NCBI GenBank assembly: GCA_023653785.1
Contig: JAMKCH010056510.1
Location: forward strand, 1-64,000
Direction of reading: 5' to 3'
Length of the DNA: 64,000 nt
Origin: Ophioderma brevispina
Taxonomy: Eukaryota > Echinodermata > Ophiuroidea > Amphilepidida > Ophiodermatidae
The position numbers and the translations under genes were made by a program. Of this stretch, positions 53,946 to 64,000 are shown in pieces (the first letter of the stretch is position 1; each line of letters starts with the position of its first letter). The notes beneath the pieces are model-generated. The model had not been told where the DNA came from, made no database searches, and saw only the letters and a list, made by a program, of their open reading frames with translations.

Positions 53946-55079
53946 ATAACATTGGCCTAATAGTATTTAGGGCACATAAACAACCGGTGCCATACCCAAA
54001 ATAACTCCTGAATGCACGCCCTTTCATGGTATACTTTAATATTACTTACAAATTTTAAATCATTAAATATCACATTCGTCTGGAAATGGCATGATTTTTT
54101 ACCACTTTCGGGGTTCATCACGGTAGCCATGCATAAACGTTTGTTTACATGGTCACGTGATGTGTATTGCGCAATCGCTTACTGCACCAAAATTCACAGT
54201 TTCCGCCAACTGGGCGGCTGCGGTCGGTCCATGTGAACATACGGTTGCCAAAATTTCACACTAGGTAAGCACCCTACGTCCATATTGTTATAAACAACCA
54301 CCAGCACATCTACAAGGACAACCAGAAACATTGTGAGCGTCAATGGGCGTTGCTTTTTTTAGCCAGAACATGAAACATGTAGAAATAATGTTCACCGCTA
54401 CTTGTGATACAATTGACTTTTTTTCTGACTCTGACGTAATTTCACAGATTTCGAGAATAAAACTGTGATTCATGCCCGTCTAGGACTTTTTTTCGGTCAT
54501 CGTCTTCGACCAGAAATCGTATCACTTCACCACCGATTTTGTATCTAGAAACTTCGGATCGTCCATATGGCAAGTCTCTCTGTGTAGAAAATTTTAAACA
54601 CTACACATTAAATCAGGTTTTTTAATGATAATAACTAACAACTTTTCAATGAAATATCGCAAAGTTTAACAACTACTTGAATTTTTGGGGTTGTACACAT
54701 GAGAGGGCAATTAAACCTTGCAAGGCTGTTTAGATGTGCTCCTTAAACGACGAGTTGGTGCTCAGAGTATAACAACAATAATTATCTAAACAAAAAGTGA
54801 CCGTCATGGGTGGTACAAGTATAATACAAGGTAGGCTCATTCCTGGCTCACTGGGGTGAAACGTGTAGAGGGCATTAAAACTTGCTAAGCTGTTAGGAAT
54901 GTAAGTACAAAGGATACCCCACACACAATCCTTTTCTTGTTTTGCGATTAATATAATCAATATTTGGTAAATTAATTTACTTTAAGTGCCCAGTAATTCA
55001 AGGACTATAAAACGAACATTTCTTGACAACCATTTCTTTTAGGACCACTTTTGGCAAAATAGCTAATAGTTGTGTTACA
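53946..55079. other. stretch without recognised gene
   Basis: No gene recognised. CTGGCTCACTGGGGTGAAAC (54,844-54,863) and ATTAAACCTTGCAAGGCTGT (54,711-54,730) against ATTAAAACTTGCTAAGCTGT (54,875-54,894) show a weak internal direct repeat. Confidence 0.35.
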
Positions 55080-55250
55080 AAAATAAAGAATAGAGAAAAA
55101 TAAAAAAAAATGAAAAGAAAGAAACAAAAAACAAAACAAAAATAGATTCTTTATAAATACAAAATATATATATAAAATAAATAAGACATATAAAATAAAT
55201 AAAAAAATTTTTTTTGGACAAATATAAAATAAATAAAAAATAGTTAACGA
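55080..55250 (+). repeat. A-rich low-complexity tract
   Basis: Runs of AAAATAAA, AAACAAAA and ATATATATA. The hydrophobic F/I/L/Y-rich frames read from the opposite strand are artefacts of it. Confidence 0.9.
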
Positions 55251-55559
55251 GAGCATCAATGATGCATAGAACCCGTGTTGTGTGAACGGGAATGGATTCT
55301 TGAAGACGCAATGCATGAGACACCTAGACAAGTTATTGGTTTGCAGACAGTTTTTGAACAAATAAGAATCAAGATAGACATAAATTATGCTTTGGCAAAA
55401 TAGAAATGTAGTGTAGTACAAGTATTTGAGGTCAAACATGACCCGGGGGTGCTCCTTCTTCAATGATGTGCAAAACCTACTTCCTGTCTAATTTTTTTGA
55501 AGATTACATAATGCCTCTTTTATCCAATTATAATCTTAACATTTTCAGAAAATCATATA

Positions 55560-55890
55560 CTGCCCCTTTAATTGGGAATGGGCCCTTTACTGGTAAATTA
55601 AGGATGCCGGTTATTTGGTAAATGGAGAAATAGCTTTTATCATTAGTAAATGAGACTGTCCGCTCTTCAATTGGTAAGGAATTGGCACTTTTAAATAAAA
55701 TTCATTGTGGCCCTTTCCAAGGTAAAGAGATGGAATGGTTCCTTTGGCAAATGGAGGACTAACCTTTGGTAACTGAGAAATGGCCTGGAATGGCCCTTTT
55801 AATTGGTACATTTGGAATTAATTGTAAATTGCTTAATATGGAATGGCCCTTTAAAAAGGTAAATAATGGAGGAATGGCCTTTTAATAGAC
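55560..55890 (+). repeat. degenerate minisatellite, TGGCCCTTTAATTGGTAAATGGA type
   Basis: Words such as GGCCCTTTACTGGTAAATTA, GGTTATTTGGTAAATGGAGA, TTCAATTGGTAAGG, GGCCCTTTCCAAGGTAAAGA, GGCCCTTTTAATTGGTACAT and GGCCCTTTAAAAAGGTAAAT recur with ~30-50 bp spacing. Confidence 0.7.
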
Positions 55891-55914
55891 CCAAGGCAGT
55901 CCCGGCTTTCCGTG

Positions 55915-56525
55915 ACCAACCAGAACTCTAAAACCATAACTTATCCAATGACTCTATCCATATCTCACCAAAACAAAAACAAAAACCCTCTAAAACATAA
56001 CTCCACTCATGAATTCCACACTCACCCAATGACTTTAACACCATAACTCATCAATGAACTAACTCCATTCATACCTCACTAACAAATACCTCTATTAACT
56101 CATTAAATGGGCTCCATTGAATAAACTCACCAAATTATCAAAAAAACTCTAAACCTAACGCATCGATGAACTCCATAACTCACCAAAATAACTCCATTCC
56201 TAACTCATCAAAATTAATCAAGAACATTACAAATCAATGAACTCCATTCATACCTCCTACAATATAATTGCTTAAAACTCTGACGGCTCCATTTATACTC
56301 ACCCAAAAACGTCAAACACTCTAAAACATAACTCGACGATGAACTCCATAACTCACACCAAAAATAACTCTACCAACTCTGAATACTTGTTTTGTTAACT
56401 CCATTCCTAACTCACAAAAAACTCTAAGACAATAACTCATCAATGAACTCAATCCTAACTCAACACCACCAAAACCGCAAAACACCCTAACACTACTTTA
56501 ATCAATAAACCCATAACTTTTTCGA
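55915..56525 (+). repeat. G-poor degenerate minisatellite, ~40-45 bp unit
   Basis: Units read roughly CTCTAAAACATAACTCATCA, ATGAACTCCATTCATACCTC, ACCAAAAA, with many variants. The plus strand is nearly devoid of G over ~600 bp, a striking strand asymmetry. No coding frame. Confidence 0.8.
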
Positions 56526-56679
56526 AAATGCTAAATGCCCCTTTATCATTTGAAGTGTTTTCCTCATGATCAAAAGTACATTCCCATAAAAAATCCCACA
56601 ATTTTTTTTTTCAAAAAATATTACATCAAACAAATAACTCCTAATGTCATCGCGAATGGTGCAATAATATCAAACCTAT

Positions 56680-56825
56680 TGTGCATTTTTGGTGAAAAGT
56701 ACCAAATTTTGGCATCAGATGTAGCTCTTGATATGCTGAATAAATCTGGTCTAGTGGCCAAATTAATGTCCCTTCCAAGATGTCCGCCAAATTCAAAAAT
56801 GGCCGCCACTGTAAAATGGTCAGTT
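56680..56825 (+). repeat. dispersed repeat E, copy 1
   Basis: GTGAAAAGTACCAAATTTTG, GCATCAGATGTAGCTCTTGA, AATAAATCTGGTCTAGTGGC and CAAATTAATGTCCCTTC, followed by AAAATGGCCGCC, line up with the reverse complement of 61,110-61,265. Confidence 0.75.
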
Positions 56826-57470
56826 TTTACGTGTCTTTCTATTGTTATTCTGATCTAATTACCTCAATTGATTGTGTTTTCGGTGCCATTTTAGAACCCG
56901 AAATCCCGCTGATTGACACTCCATCCACCGTAATCCATTGTTTACATTAGTCCAAATTGATCCAAAATTGCAGAAAATCCAAAATGGCTCCAATTTGAAC
57001 ATCTATTGATTATCAAGAAATTATGGTTTTCTTGATCTTGTTATGATTCCCCCTAAGGTTGTTATTGATCAATTTACATATAAGATAGAATTCACATCAC
57101 CTTAAGAATACAAACCAAATAAGACTTGAAACCCAAAATGGCGGTGAAAAATCCAAAATGAACATCTATTTGTCACTTAAGCTTATCCTTTGATTATCTA
57201 GAAATGAATGTTTTCTTAATCTTGGTATAACTCCTCAAGGAAGAATTCACTATGCACTTAATAGGAAACCAATTAAGGTATTTTGTTAATTGCTTCTTTC
57301 CATTATAATTTGGCCAAGATGACTGCCAAACCTCGAATGGCCACTACTTTTAAAAGGATTACTACTTACGTGCCCTCTAGATTTCCTCCGGCTACTTAAT
57401 GTGTTTTTTTTCATTAAAAATACATACCCTATTTGATTGGTATTGTGTCTCTGTGGTTTATACACAGCCT
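56826..57470 (+). repeat. internal direct repeats with ATGGC words
   Basis: GAACATCTATTGATTATCAA and GGTTTTCTTGATCTTG near 56,997-57,045 recur as GAACATCTATTTGTCA, TTGATTATCTAGAAATG and GTTTTCTTAATCTTGG near 57,160-57,225. AAAATGGC and CCAAAATGGCGG occur beside each. Confidence 0.5.
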
Positions 57471-58640
57471 GTAAAAATGTACATCCAGTGGTGGGAGAAT
57501 TGGATTAATTGCCCCAGCACTCGTGTCCAAAAGATAAAAAAATAAAGGGCAACAGGACACACGTTACACAGTGAACAGCTTGTTTCCCCGTGCTCTAAGC
57601 AGCCTAGTGATTTGTTTAAAAACTGATTGCAGAGCAAACGACCCTATTACGTGGCACATCTAACGGCAAATCAAAATGATGGCCAAATTGCCACCACCCA
57701 AAGATGAGTTGACTCTGAGGAAGTGGCTTGTTAGCCTTTAAGGTGTCGCAAAGGTCTTACTAAATACTTCCATGAAAATTCTTGCTATCAGGGAGATCAC
57801 ATCGACAGTTTGGAAGTGCTCATATGTGTGAAAACAGACACCGTTGTAGAATCAACCTCAATATCTGCTGACAACATCACCGTCTCACCATGGAGTGCTC
57901 GGTATATCAGTCCTACGAACGTCAGTCATTAGATTTCAAGCACCCTCACTTCAATTTCGGAATTCCACACTAAACCTCCATTGTCTTATTGCGATTTCAA
58001 CATCCATAGTACCATGGGGCTACAATTAAGCCAATAAGACGACAACTGTGGAAGAATGGTTTAGACAGTCAACTCTACATCCACCGTCCACGACACTAAA
58101 CCTGCCGCTATCATAGCCCATTGAAGAGAGGTTACAATCATGGCTATATAGCTATTGTTGGCAAACATCTCTAACCTGTGAACAAGATTGTTCTGAATCC
58201 TTTCCCCTTACTCTAGTCCAATGCTGCAGTCCGGTAAGACCAAACCAAGTGCCCTTTAAGCGGCACTTGCCCTACAGAAACTGAAGAAAGGTTTGCTCAC
58301 ACTCCCATACCTATGACAAATTTGCCAACTAGTGAATAAGACGCCCGGAGATCGAGACCATGAGGCTGTATACGGGAATACAATCCATGCCCTTTCCAAG
58401 GATGTGCTAAAGGATATCAAGGGTATTCCACCATGCTTGAAGCCGACCCTTTCTCAGTTAAGCAACTGCTAAAGGTGATGAGTGTCAGGAAAGGATTACA
58501 ACAGGCACGCCTTAATTGACATCCACCGATAAAAACCACAACACAAGAAAGAATGCTACCATCCGAAAACTTCGAGTCGAAGGAATCCAACAAACTCCAC
58601 AGCAGCCAAAATGGTTACACCCAACCACGAGTTGAAATTT
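57471..58640. other. unidentified, possibly 5' part of an adjacent LINE
   Basis: GC content is higher than in the surroundings, and the sequence looks like decayed coding DNA with many stops, but I cannot place it. It could be the upstream portion of the LINE at 59,135-60,180, separated from it by the SINE pair. Confidence 0.3.
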
Positions 58641-58649
58641 TAACTACTT

Positions 58650-58920
58650 AGTTTTTCCAGGTAGACAGGAGGATATTTATTCAATCTTTCTCTGGAGATA
58701 TCCCGCGCACACACTAGTGTTGAAAAAAAACACATGTACACCTGGCCCGGATTCGAACTGGCAACCTCTGTATTACTATCCCAGTTCCTCTAACCAACTG
58801 AGCTATCAAGACTGGGTTGGTAGTGAGGCGATAGATATCATCTATAGGTTTTAGTTTTGAAATGTGTCCCATTGCTTTTCTAGCGGATAGCATCAACCGG
58901 TATATGTACATATAACATTT
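58650..58920 (-). mobile_element. tRNA-derived SINE, copy 1
   Basis: On the minus strand TAGCTCAGTTGGTTAGAGGA (A box) and GGTTGCCAGTTCGAATCCGG (T-arm and B box) are spaced as in a tRNA. The body (CTCCAGAGAAAGATTGAATA-like) follows. The anticodon stem does not pair well and the acceptor stem is not closed, so this is a SINE head, not a tRNA gene. A second copy follows in tandem. Confidence 0.75.
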
Positions 58921-58929
58921 ATATTGTTC

Positions 58930-59134
58930 TTATTTCTCCAGGTAGACACGGATGATATTTGATTAATCTTTCCCTGGAGATAGCCAAGCGCACACAAGTG
59001 TTGAAAAAAACATTGCGCCTGGCCGGAATTCGAACCGGCTACCTCCGTATTACTAGCACGCTAGGAACGCAAATGACACCTTTCGAACCTAACAACTAAG
59101 ATAGATGATATCTATCGTTCTCGACCAACCCAGT
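58930..59134 (-). mobile_element. tRNA-derived SINE, copy 2 (A box damaged)
   Basis: A same-orientation relative of the preceding SINE: AGGTAGACACGGATGATATT, CTTTCCCTGGAGATAGCC and AAGTGTTGAAAAAAACA match it on the plus strand. The B box GCCGGTTCGAATTCCGG is kept. The A-box side is altered. Confidence 0.7.
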
Positions 59135-60180
59135 CTGAAGCTCATTGATAGAGCGCCGTGTTCAAAATCCTTCCAAGACAACAGATTGTACTTTACACCA
59201 TCTACGCAAGCCTTGAAGCCAAACTTCAGCTTAAATTAACCTGTCTGAAGGGACCCTTAGAGCACTGTGGAGAATTCTTTCCACCTAGGACTTACCTAGC
59301 CTTTTTTTTTTTTTGGACTGCAACACTCCCCCCCCCCACTCGTCTCGTATAAACCCACATCATGAAAAGAAGAGAAATGTATGTTCACACCATGATCATC
59401 GTTGAACAAACTCACTGGGTCAACAGCGATGGGGTGCTCGCCCACAGAAACCCGATTGACGCCTTGGCCTGTACTACTTAGTGCAGAGTATGCTACCCTG
59501 GAATGGGAAGGTCAACCCCATGCCAAGAGCTTTCATCCACATTAAATGCTTCCTGCCAGCTTATCACAACGGACAACTTATACATCCTAGGCAGAAATTG
59601 CTCCACCAACTCAAACATCTGTTGTAGTGTAGCGAGTCATACACGAGCGTAGCTGCCAATATCTAAATTTGAAACACCCTAGTTCTGGACAAGACCAGCT
59701 GCGAACCCGCCATTAATCTAAGAGAGAAGAGTTTCTCAAGGAAAGTCCAACCCCTGAAACCAGTCCCTCAAAGGAGTTTAAGAGAGTCCGACTTGTGGAA
59801 TAAGACTTGCTATCACCAAGTACATCTCTGGTATTGACCTGATGAGCACCACCCCACTGGAGCTGACTCCTCATGGCTGATGGCGATGTTCTCAACAGAT
59901 TCAGAACAGTATCGGATAATCCAGGTTGCCTTGGCCAGAAGCGGGGCTACTGGAAGCATATCATTACAACCTGTAATTGGTTATAACAGCACCCAGCAGA
60001 CAATAGACATCCTCTTTTACTTCCCAAGTTGGCGCCAACATTGCACATACATGGACCTTGCTGAATTTAGTGTCTTTCCAATGTGGAGCAACAATGCACA
60101 GACAAGGACTTCAATGAATGCGTGACGGCACCGACATTGAAACCCACAAAAACAGCTTCTATTTACATTACAACAGCCAC
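59135..60180 (+). pseudogene. jockey-like LINE remnant (copy 2 of the 6.9-8.1 kb family)
   Basis: Aligns by eye with 7,150-8,070. Shared words are AGCTTAAA..CCTG.CTG, AGAGCACTGTGG, CTAGGA..TTACCT, TTGAACAAACTCACT, GATGGGGTGCTCGCC, GCAGAGTATGCT, CGGCTTATCACA-like, AGGAGT/AGGAGCTAAAGAGAGTC, GAGCTGACTCCTCATGG and AGCAACAATGCACA. It covers only the C-terminal third of the RT. AEYA can still be read. Many frameshifts. Confidence 0.7.
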
Positions 60181-61109
60181 ACGTCATTCAGTTTTTGACC
60201 TGGCTATGTATGTTTCAGTCTAGAGCTTAACATGATGATGCAATGCATACAATATAAAATGGAGGTTCTACAAGTTTATCAGAAATAACAAAATGAGGAA
60301 TGAAGATAAATGATGACTGAAACATCCCAAAATACTTAGGTAATTTTTAACAGTAATAGCTCACATGACCACCTCCATTTTCTGTATTTTGGGTTCCATT
60401 ATGTAAACCTGAAATAATAACTCCTTATTAAATACTAAAAAGTGACATTATCAGCTATTTTTAATAAAACAGTCCGTTAGAAATACACATGGACAGCACC
60501 AGGCAGCACATAAAAGATTAACTGGTAGAATGGCAATAGGACCTGTGAGTACAACTGACAAGAACTCATCAGTAAATTTAAGGCATGTTCTGAAATTTAT
60601 AGTGGCAGCCCTTTTGAACATGGCAGCCATACTTGTTTTGTGATACAACAACGACAAATGTCAATATTTAACCAACCAGACCACCATTAATGTTTTAGAT
60701 GTTGATTAAATCTTTATCATTTTCACCAGACACATATAAAATCATACTACTTTAACACAGTTGCCGTAGCTGGCCATTTTTTTATTTGGCAGCCATTTTG
60801 ATATGGCAGCCATTTGTTTATCATTTTACATTGGCATTTACACAATAAAATGTAGTTTGGATACATTGAGGGCCCAAAGGTTTAGAAAATCAATGCAAAA
60901 CCCATGGTTTTTGCACGTAAACTACAACTAACAGCTTTTTTTCCTGTGAGCGGCAGCCATCTTGAATTTTAGGTATAGGCCCGATGGTTGGTGACCGCAT
61001 TGTTGAATTAAACTAAAATTTGGTGAAATACAGAAATATTGATTTAAAAGGTTAAACCAATCTTAATCTTGACCTATATAATAAGTTTACAACCACATAT
61101 TTGCAAATA
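60181..61109. other. stretch with GGCAGCCAT words, no gene
   Basis: GGCAGCC occurs repeatedly (near 60,605, 60,623, 60,788, 60,804, 60,953), several times as GGCAGCCATTTTG or GGCAGCCATCTTG. Probably another diverged member of the ATGGC-word repeats. No coding pattern. Confidence 0.45.
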
Positions 61110-61265
61110 TTAATAATGCCTTTTATGGCTGTGCCATTTTTGAAATGTGGCCATATTGAAGGAATTAATTTGGCCCCTAGACCAGATTTATTTAGCTTAT
61201 CAAGTGCTACATCTGTGCCAAATTTGGTGACTTTTCACCCAAATGGCACAATACTTTCACAATTC
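61110..61265 (-). repeat. dispersed repeat E, copy 2 (inverted)
   Basis: Reverse-complement relative of 56,680-56,825. Confidence 0.75.
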
Positions 61266-61682
61266 TGCATGACTAAAAAACACGCTCATTGTTAACTTCA
61301 TCCTATTTACCCAACATAACAAAAAACTTAAAACTCACACATTGAACCCATTAATTAACCTGCATATTGCCCCTTTAATTTGAAGCTTAACCCTTAGGGC
61401 GCTGCGGTGTTCTTTCTCTCAAATGATGCGAAAATCAATTCCCATTAAAAATCATTTATTTTTCAGAAAATATTTGGAATCAACAATGCTTTACATATGG
61501 GACTGATATTTGGGAATGAAGTTCTTGGAATTACCTTTAATGCCCTTTTAAAATTCAATTTCTACAACTTAAACCTTGAGAGTGCCCTTCCTTAAATGAT
61601 GGGAAAAATCATCACAGACTAACACCGTGGTACATACTTTCCGCACCGCTTGCAAACACACACACACCACATGTACAATAGG
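61266..61682. other. AT-rich stretch
   Basis: TTGCCCCTTTAATTTGAAGC, CTCAAATGATGCGAAAATCA and ATTCCCATTAAAAAT echo sequence at 56,535-56,620 in the same orientation. No gene. A short (AC)n run lies at 61,658-61,668. Confidence 0.45.
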
Positions 61683-61690
61683 GTACATAC

Positions 61691-61958
61691 CAGGGCCCGT
61701 ATGCATGGGGTGCGTGGGGGGTGCGTCGCCCCATTCCACCAGAGGGAAAAAAAGGTCCACATTTTTGCAAAAAAATTAAAAATATTAAATCCAAAATTAA
61801 GAGAAAATTATTTTATTTAAGTGTTTTTTACATTTTTATCAATGTATCAAAACGTCAAAAATGCCCTTTTTAGGGGGGTGGTCCATTTTTACAAACAGGT
61901 CCACTCTTTTCGAATGACCCGCACCCCCCGTAAAAAAAAATCCTGCTACGGGCCTGTG
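61691..61958. mobile_element. 268 bp hAT-type MITE with 8 bp target duplication
   Basis: The left end CAGGGCCCGTATGCA and the right end (reversed) CACAGGCCCGTAGCAGG are inverted, differing by a one-base offset. The flanks are GTACATAC (61,683-61,690) and TTACATAC (61,959-61,966), an 8 bp duplication with one mismatch. CAGGG ends and an 8 bp duplication are the hAT signature. No transposase inside. Confidence 0.82.
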
Positions 61959-61966
61959 TTACATAC

Positions 61967-62640
61967 AAATTGGTTCTTGATCTTGCTTTGAGCAATTGTT
62001 AAGACGTTAATAAATTTTTCAATAATACATATTACTAGTTTTTTTTGAGGGTGAAAGGCTTGGAAATATTCCAAAGTCACAGCTTCAAATTTGAGTCAAG
62101 GAAATGAGTTTTTGACAACTTTCCTTGTACTATGACCAGAACGGTGTTGAGCCTGGAAATGTCAACAGACATGGAATGTGTGTCCTTGCAAGGTAGTGAC
62201 CCTAGATTAGTGTAAACAAACACAATTGCAAGCACACTGATTGACACACTAAGGTATTGCAAATGCCTCAAGGCTACAACATCAGCTACTGAGGACAAGT
62301 GATAAGGGAATGCTTGCCAGAGGCTTACTGTGATTGATTTTTTCTATTCCCAACAGCTTTCATGTCCATTTACAATGCACACATCCAAAGGAGCTGTATG
62401 ACACATCACTAACCAAATTCAAATTCAAACCATTTTGTTTGTTTAGACCCTAAACTTGCCTTTCCCACCTTATTATCGGCAACGAAAACGCTCATTATTT
62501 TCCCACTCATCAAACAACACTGCGAACTTTCAGACAATACGATATAATAAAATACCAACACCACGCAGTTAACAAACCATTGGCTTCAAAAAACCAGTAC
62601 TATAGACCCACACGAAGATTCGTGGTCCAAAATCAGACTA
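61967..62640. other. stretch without recognised gene
   Basis: No coding pattern or clear repeat. Confidence 0.35.
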
Positions 62641-62649
62641 AAATGGCAT

Positions 62650-63055
62650 TTGTTTGTAAAATAGCGCCCTCACATGCGCCAAGCGACAAATGAAAAATTG
62701 GCTACTTTTTGGCCATTTTCCGCCCCTTGGCGTGGCCGCTTTGTGCCGCGGGTAGCTCCAATAACTACACCGTTAAAGAAGCTAAAAATTTTATTTTTTA
62801 ACATGCTGAAAGTTATGGTTTTTTTTTCTAATGTATTTGGGCAAATGGCCATAAAATTTAGGGTTGGGATTTAATCTGTTTTATGTAAAATTATGAAGAG
62901 GCCTACATTCTGCATTTACACTCTTCTCCGGTAAGGTGGTATTAGGTAATTTTTTCAGACCGGGGCTAAAATTAAACCTTTTGGCTTTTCTTTTCAAGAT
63001 TCATCTCTCTGCTTGCGTATGCGGGTAGGCCAAATTTTTGTTGGCAACACTGAGC
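62650..63055 (-). repeat. dispersed repeat C, copy 2 (inverted, split)
   Basis: In reverse complement, TGTTGCCAACAAAAATTTGG with CCTACCCGC (63,012-63,050), then AAAAAGTAGCCAATTTTTCA, TTTGTCGC and TGTGAGGGCGC (62,660-62,720) match 11,642-11,765. About 250 extra bases separate the two halves here. Confidence 0.6.
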
Positions 63056-64000
63056 TGTAGGAGCAACCGACACCCTGCCGTTTGTGGCGACATTCTATCC
63101 TATTTCAACTTTGAGTAGCTTTTTGTGGTGTGCTAGGTTCAATCATCTGGAAAAACATAAATTCCACATAAATCCCCTCATTGGGTGCCATTAACTTGCT
63201 GTGCAGTGTGTGGAGGTTAGTTATTGTGCTCTGTTCACTGACCATGCCAAGAAAATACCACCATTGTGTTGACAACTCCTTGTCATTATCTTCCCGGGCC
63301 CGGGGATTCCCCCTGGAAATTCCACTGGCGAAAGTTAAATTTCGCTTCGGAGGGTGGTGGTGGAAAGCCTCCGCCCGCGGCGTTGCCATCTACATCTGTA
63401 CAAGATCCGATTCACTATTTTATTCGTAATAAGAAGGGAAAATAACAGGTGATAATGATGTGCTTCTTGCCATTTTTCAGCCGAGAAAAAAGTAAGAAGA
63501 GTAAGAAACTTTGGAAGTTTGAGCATTGTTTTTTGCAAAGACTTTTTTGTGGTTCCTGGTTGACTAGCAGGCAAACATTAGGAAACGCATTTTCACGCTT
63601 TTTGACTTTAAACATCCACGCATTTTCGCAGCATTTTCAAAATCGGGCCGCGCATTTTCAGTTTTAATCACGCAAAACTCTGGTGCCTAGGTAAGACTAT
63701 ATACACAAACGGCCGCCGTGTATATAGTGTCCGGTTGTTAGCTGCCCTGCAGCCGTGTATGTAGTGAAGCCTCAACTGCTGAGGCCTACAATACACGGCA
63801 AAAGCGGCCCGGCGGCTGGTCGAATGTCAGTGCCCCGACAGCCGTGCAATGAATTTCACATGACCCCGGCAGGCGTGATGTGATGGCTTCATCCATCGAT
63901 ATAGAATAATGCGGCTAGAGGTCTGAAATTTTGAGTGTCTCTAAAATTTTTATCACGCATCTACTCTCGTGGATCAACTGCTCCCTCGGAAACTTCGCCA
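63056..64000. other. window end, no recognised gene
   Basis: CCCGGGCCCGGG (63,294-63,305) is a perfect GC palindrome. GCCGTGTATATAGTG (63,704-63,718) and GCCGTGTATGTAGTG (63,752-63,766) are direct repeats, with AATACACGGC in inverse near 63,791. This suggests part of an unclassified element. No gene supported. Confidence 0.4.

Noticed and set aside
55005..55463. 152-residue hydrophobic minus-strand frame resembling a membrane protein
   Set aside because: The hydrophobic stretch is the reverse reading of A-rich simple sequence (55,080-55,250). No conserved motif.
58738..58815. Possible functional tRNA gene
   Set aside because: A and B boxes are present, but the anticodon arm and acceptor stem do not pair properly, and a related copy with the same body follows. 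A SINE head explains it better.

Overview
This window looks like AT-rich, gene-poor, repeat-laden DNA from an animal. It has a spliced gene with GT-AG introns, many non-LTR retrotransposon remnants (L1/Tx1-like, L2/CR1-like, jockey-like, RTE-like), tRNA-derived SINEs and numerous short inverted-repeat elements. This mix fits a marine invertebrate, perhaps a deuterostome such as an echinoderm, but the species is an inference and nothing in the window proves it.

The one host gene I can name is NOSIP (nitric-oxide-synthase-interacting protein, a U-box-type E3 ligase) on the minus strand. Its last four coding exons at 33,007-32,793, 31,784-31,597, 30,251-30,143 and 28,297-28,220 are intact and join in phase to a stop codon. 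Two upstream exons, about 40,856-40,753 and 35,213-35,097, are recognisable by sequence but carry several frame-changing differences. A possible first exon (47,520-47,458) and a possible fourth exon (near 33,700) are weaker. The gene would therefore span about 19 kb, with introns full of mobile-element debris.

Layout: 1-6.9 kb holds intergenic sequence with a tandem-dimer repeat, an 0.8 kb foldback element and several MITE-like elements. 6.9-8.1 kb is a jockey-like LINE remnant. 8.1-14.4 kb is repeats, including GT/ATGT microsatellites and a family of nested hairpin elements. 14.4-15.1 kb is a minus-strand LINE piece. 15.15-22.7 kb is an L1/Tx1-type ORF2 broken by three insertions: a 1.1 kb element flanked by TTAA, a 2.5 kb insert rich in GAGTC motifs, and a 318 bp tRNA-derived SINE. 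22.76-25.8 kb holds three more LINE fragments. 26-28 kb holds tandem repeats and a MITE. 28.2-47.5 kb is the NOSIP locus, with an L2-like LINE (42.4-45.9 kb) in its first putative intron. 47.5-64 kb has no recognised host gene. It holds a jockey-like RT remnant (51.3-52.1 kb), satellite-like blocks (52.9-53.3 and 55.6-56.5 kb), inverted pairs of repeats carrying AAAATGGCGGCC motifs, a second copy of the 7 kb LINE (59.1-60.2 kb), two SINE copies and a hAT-type MITE with an 8 bp target duplication.

No bacterial-type features, CRISPR arrays, rRNA genes or confident functional tRNA genes were seen. All element names rest on motif recognition by eye. Boundaries marked as approximate may be off by tens of bases.
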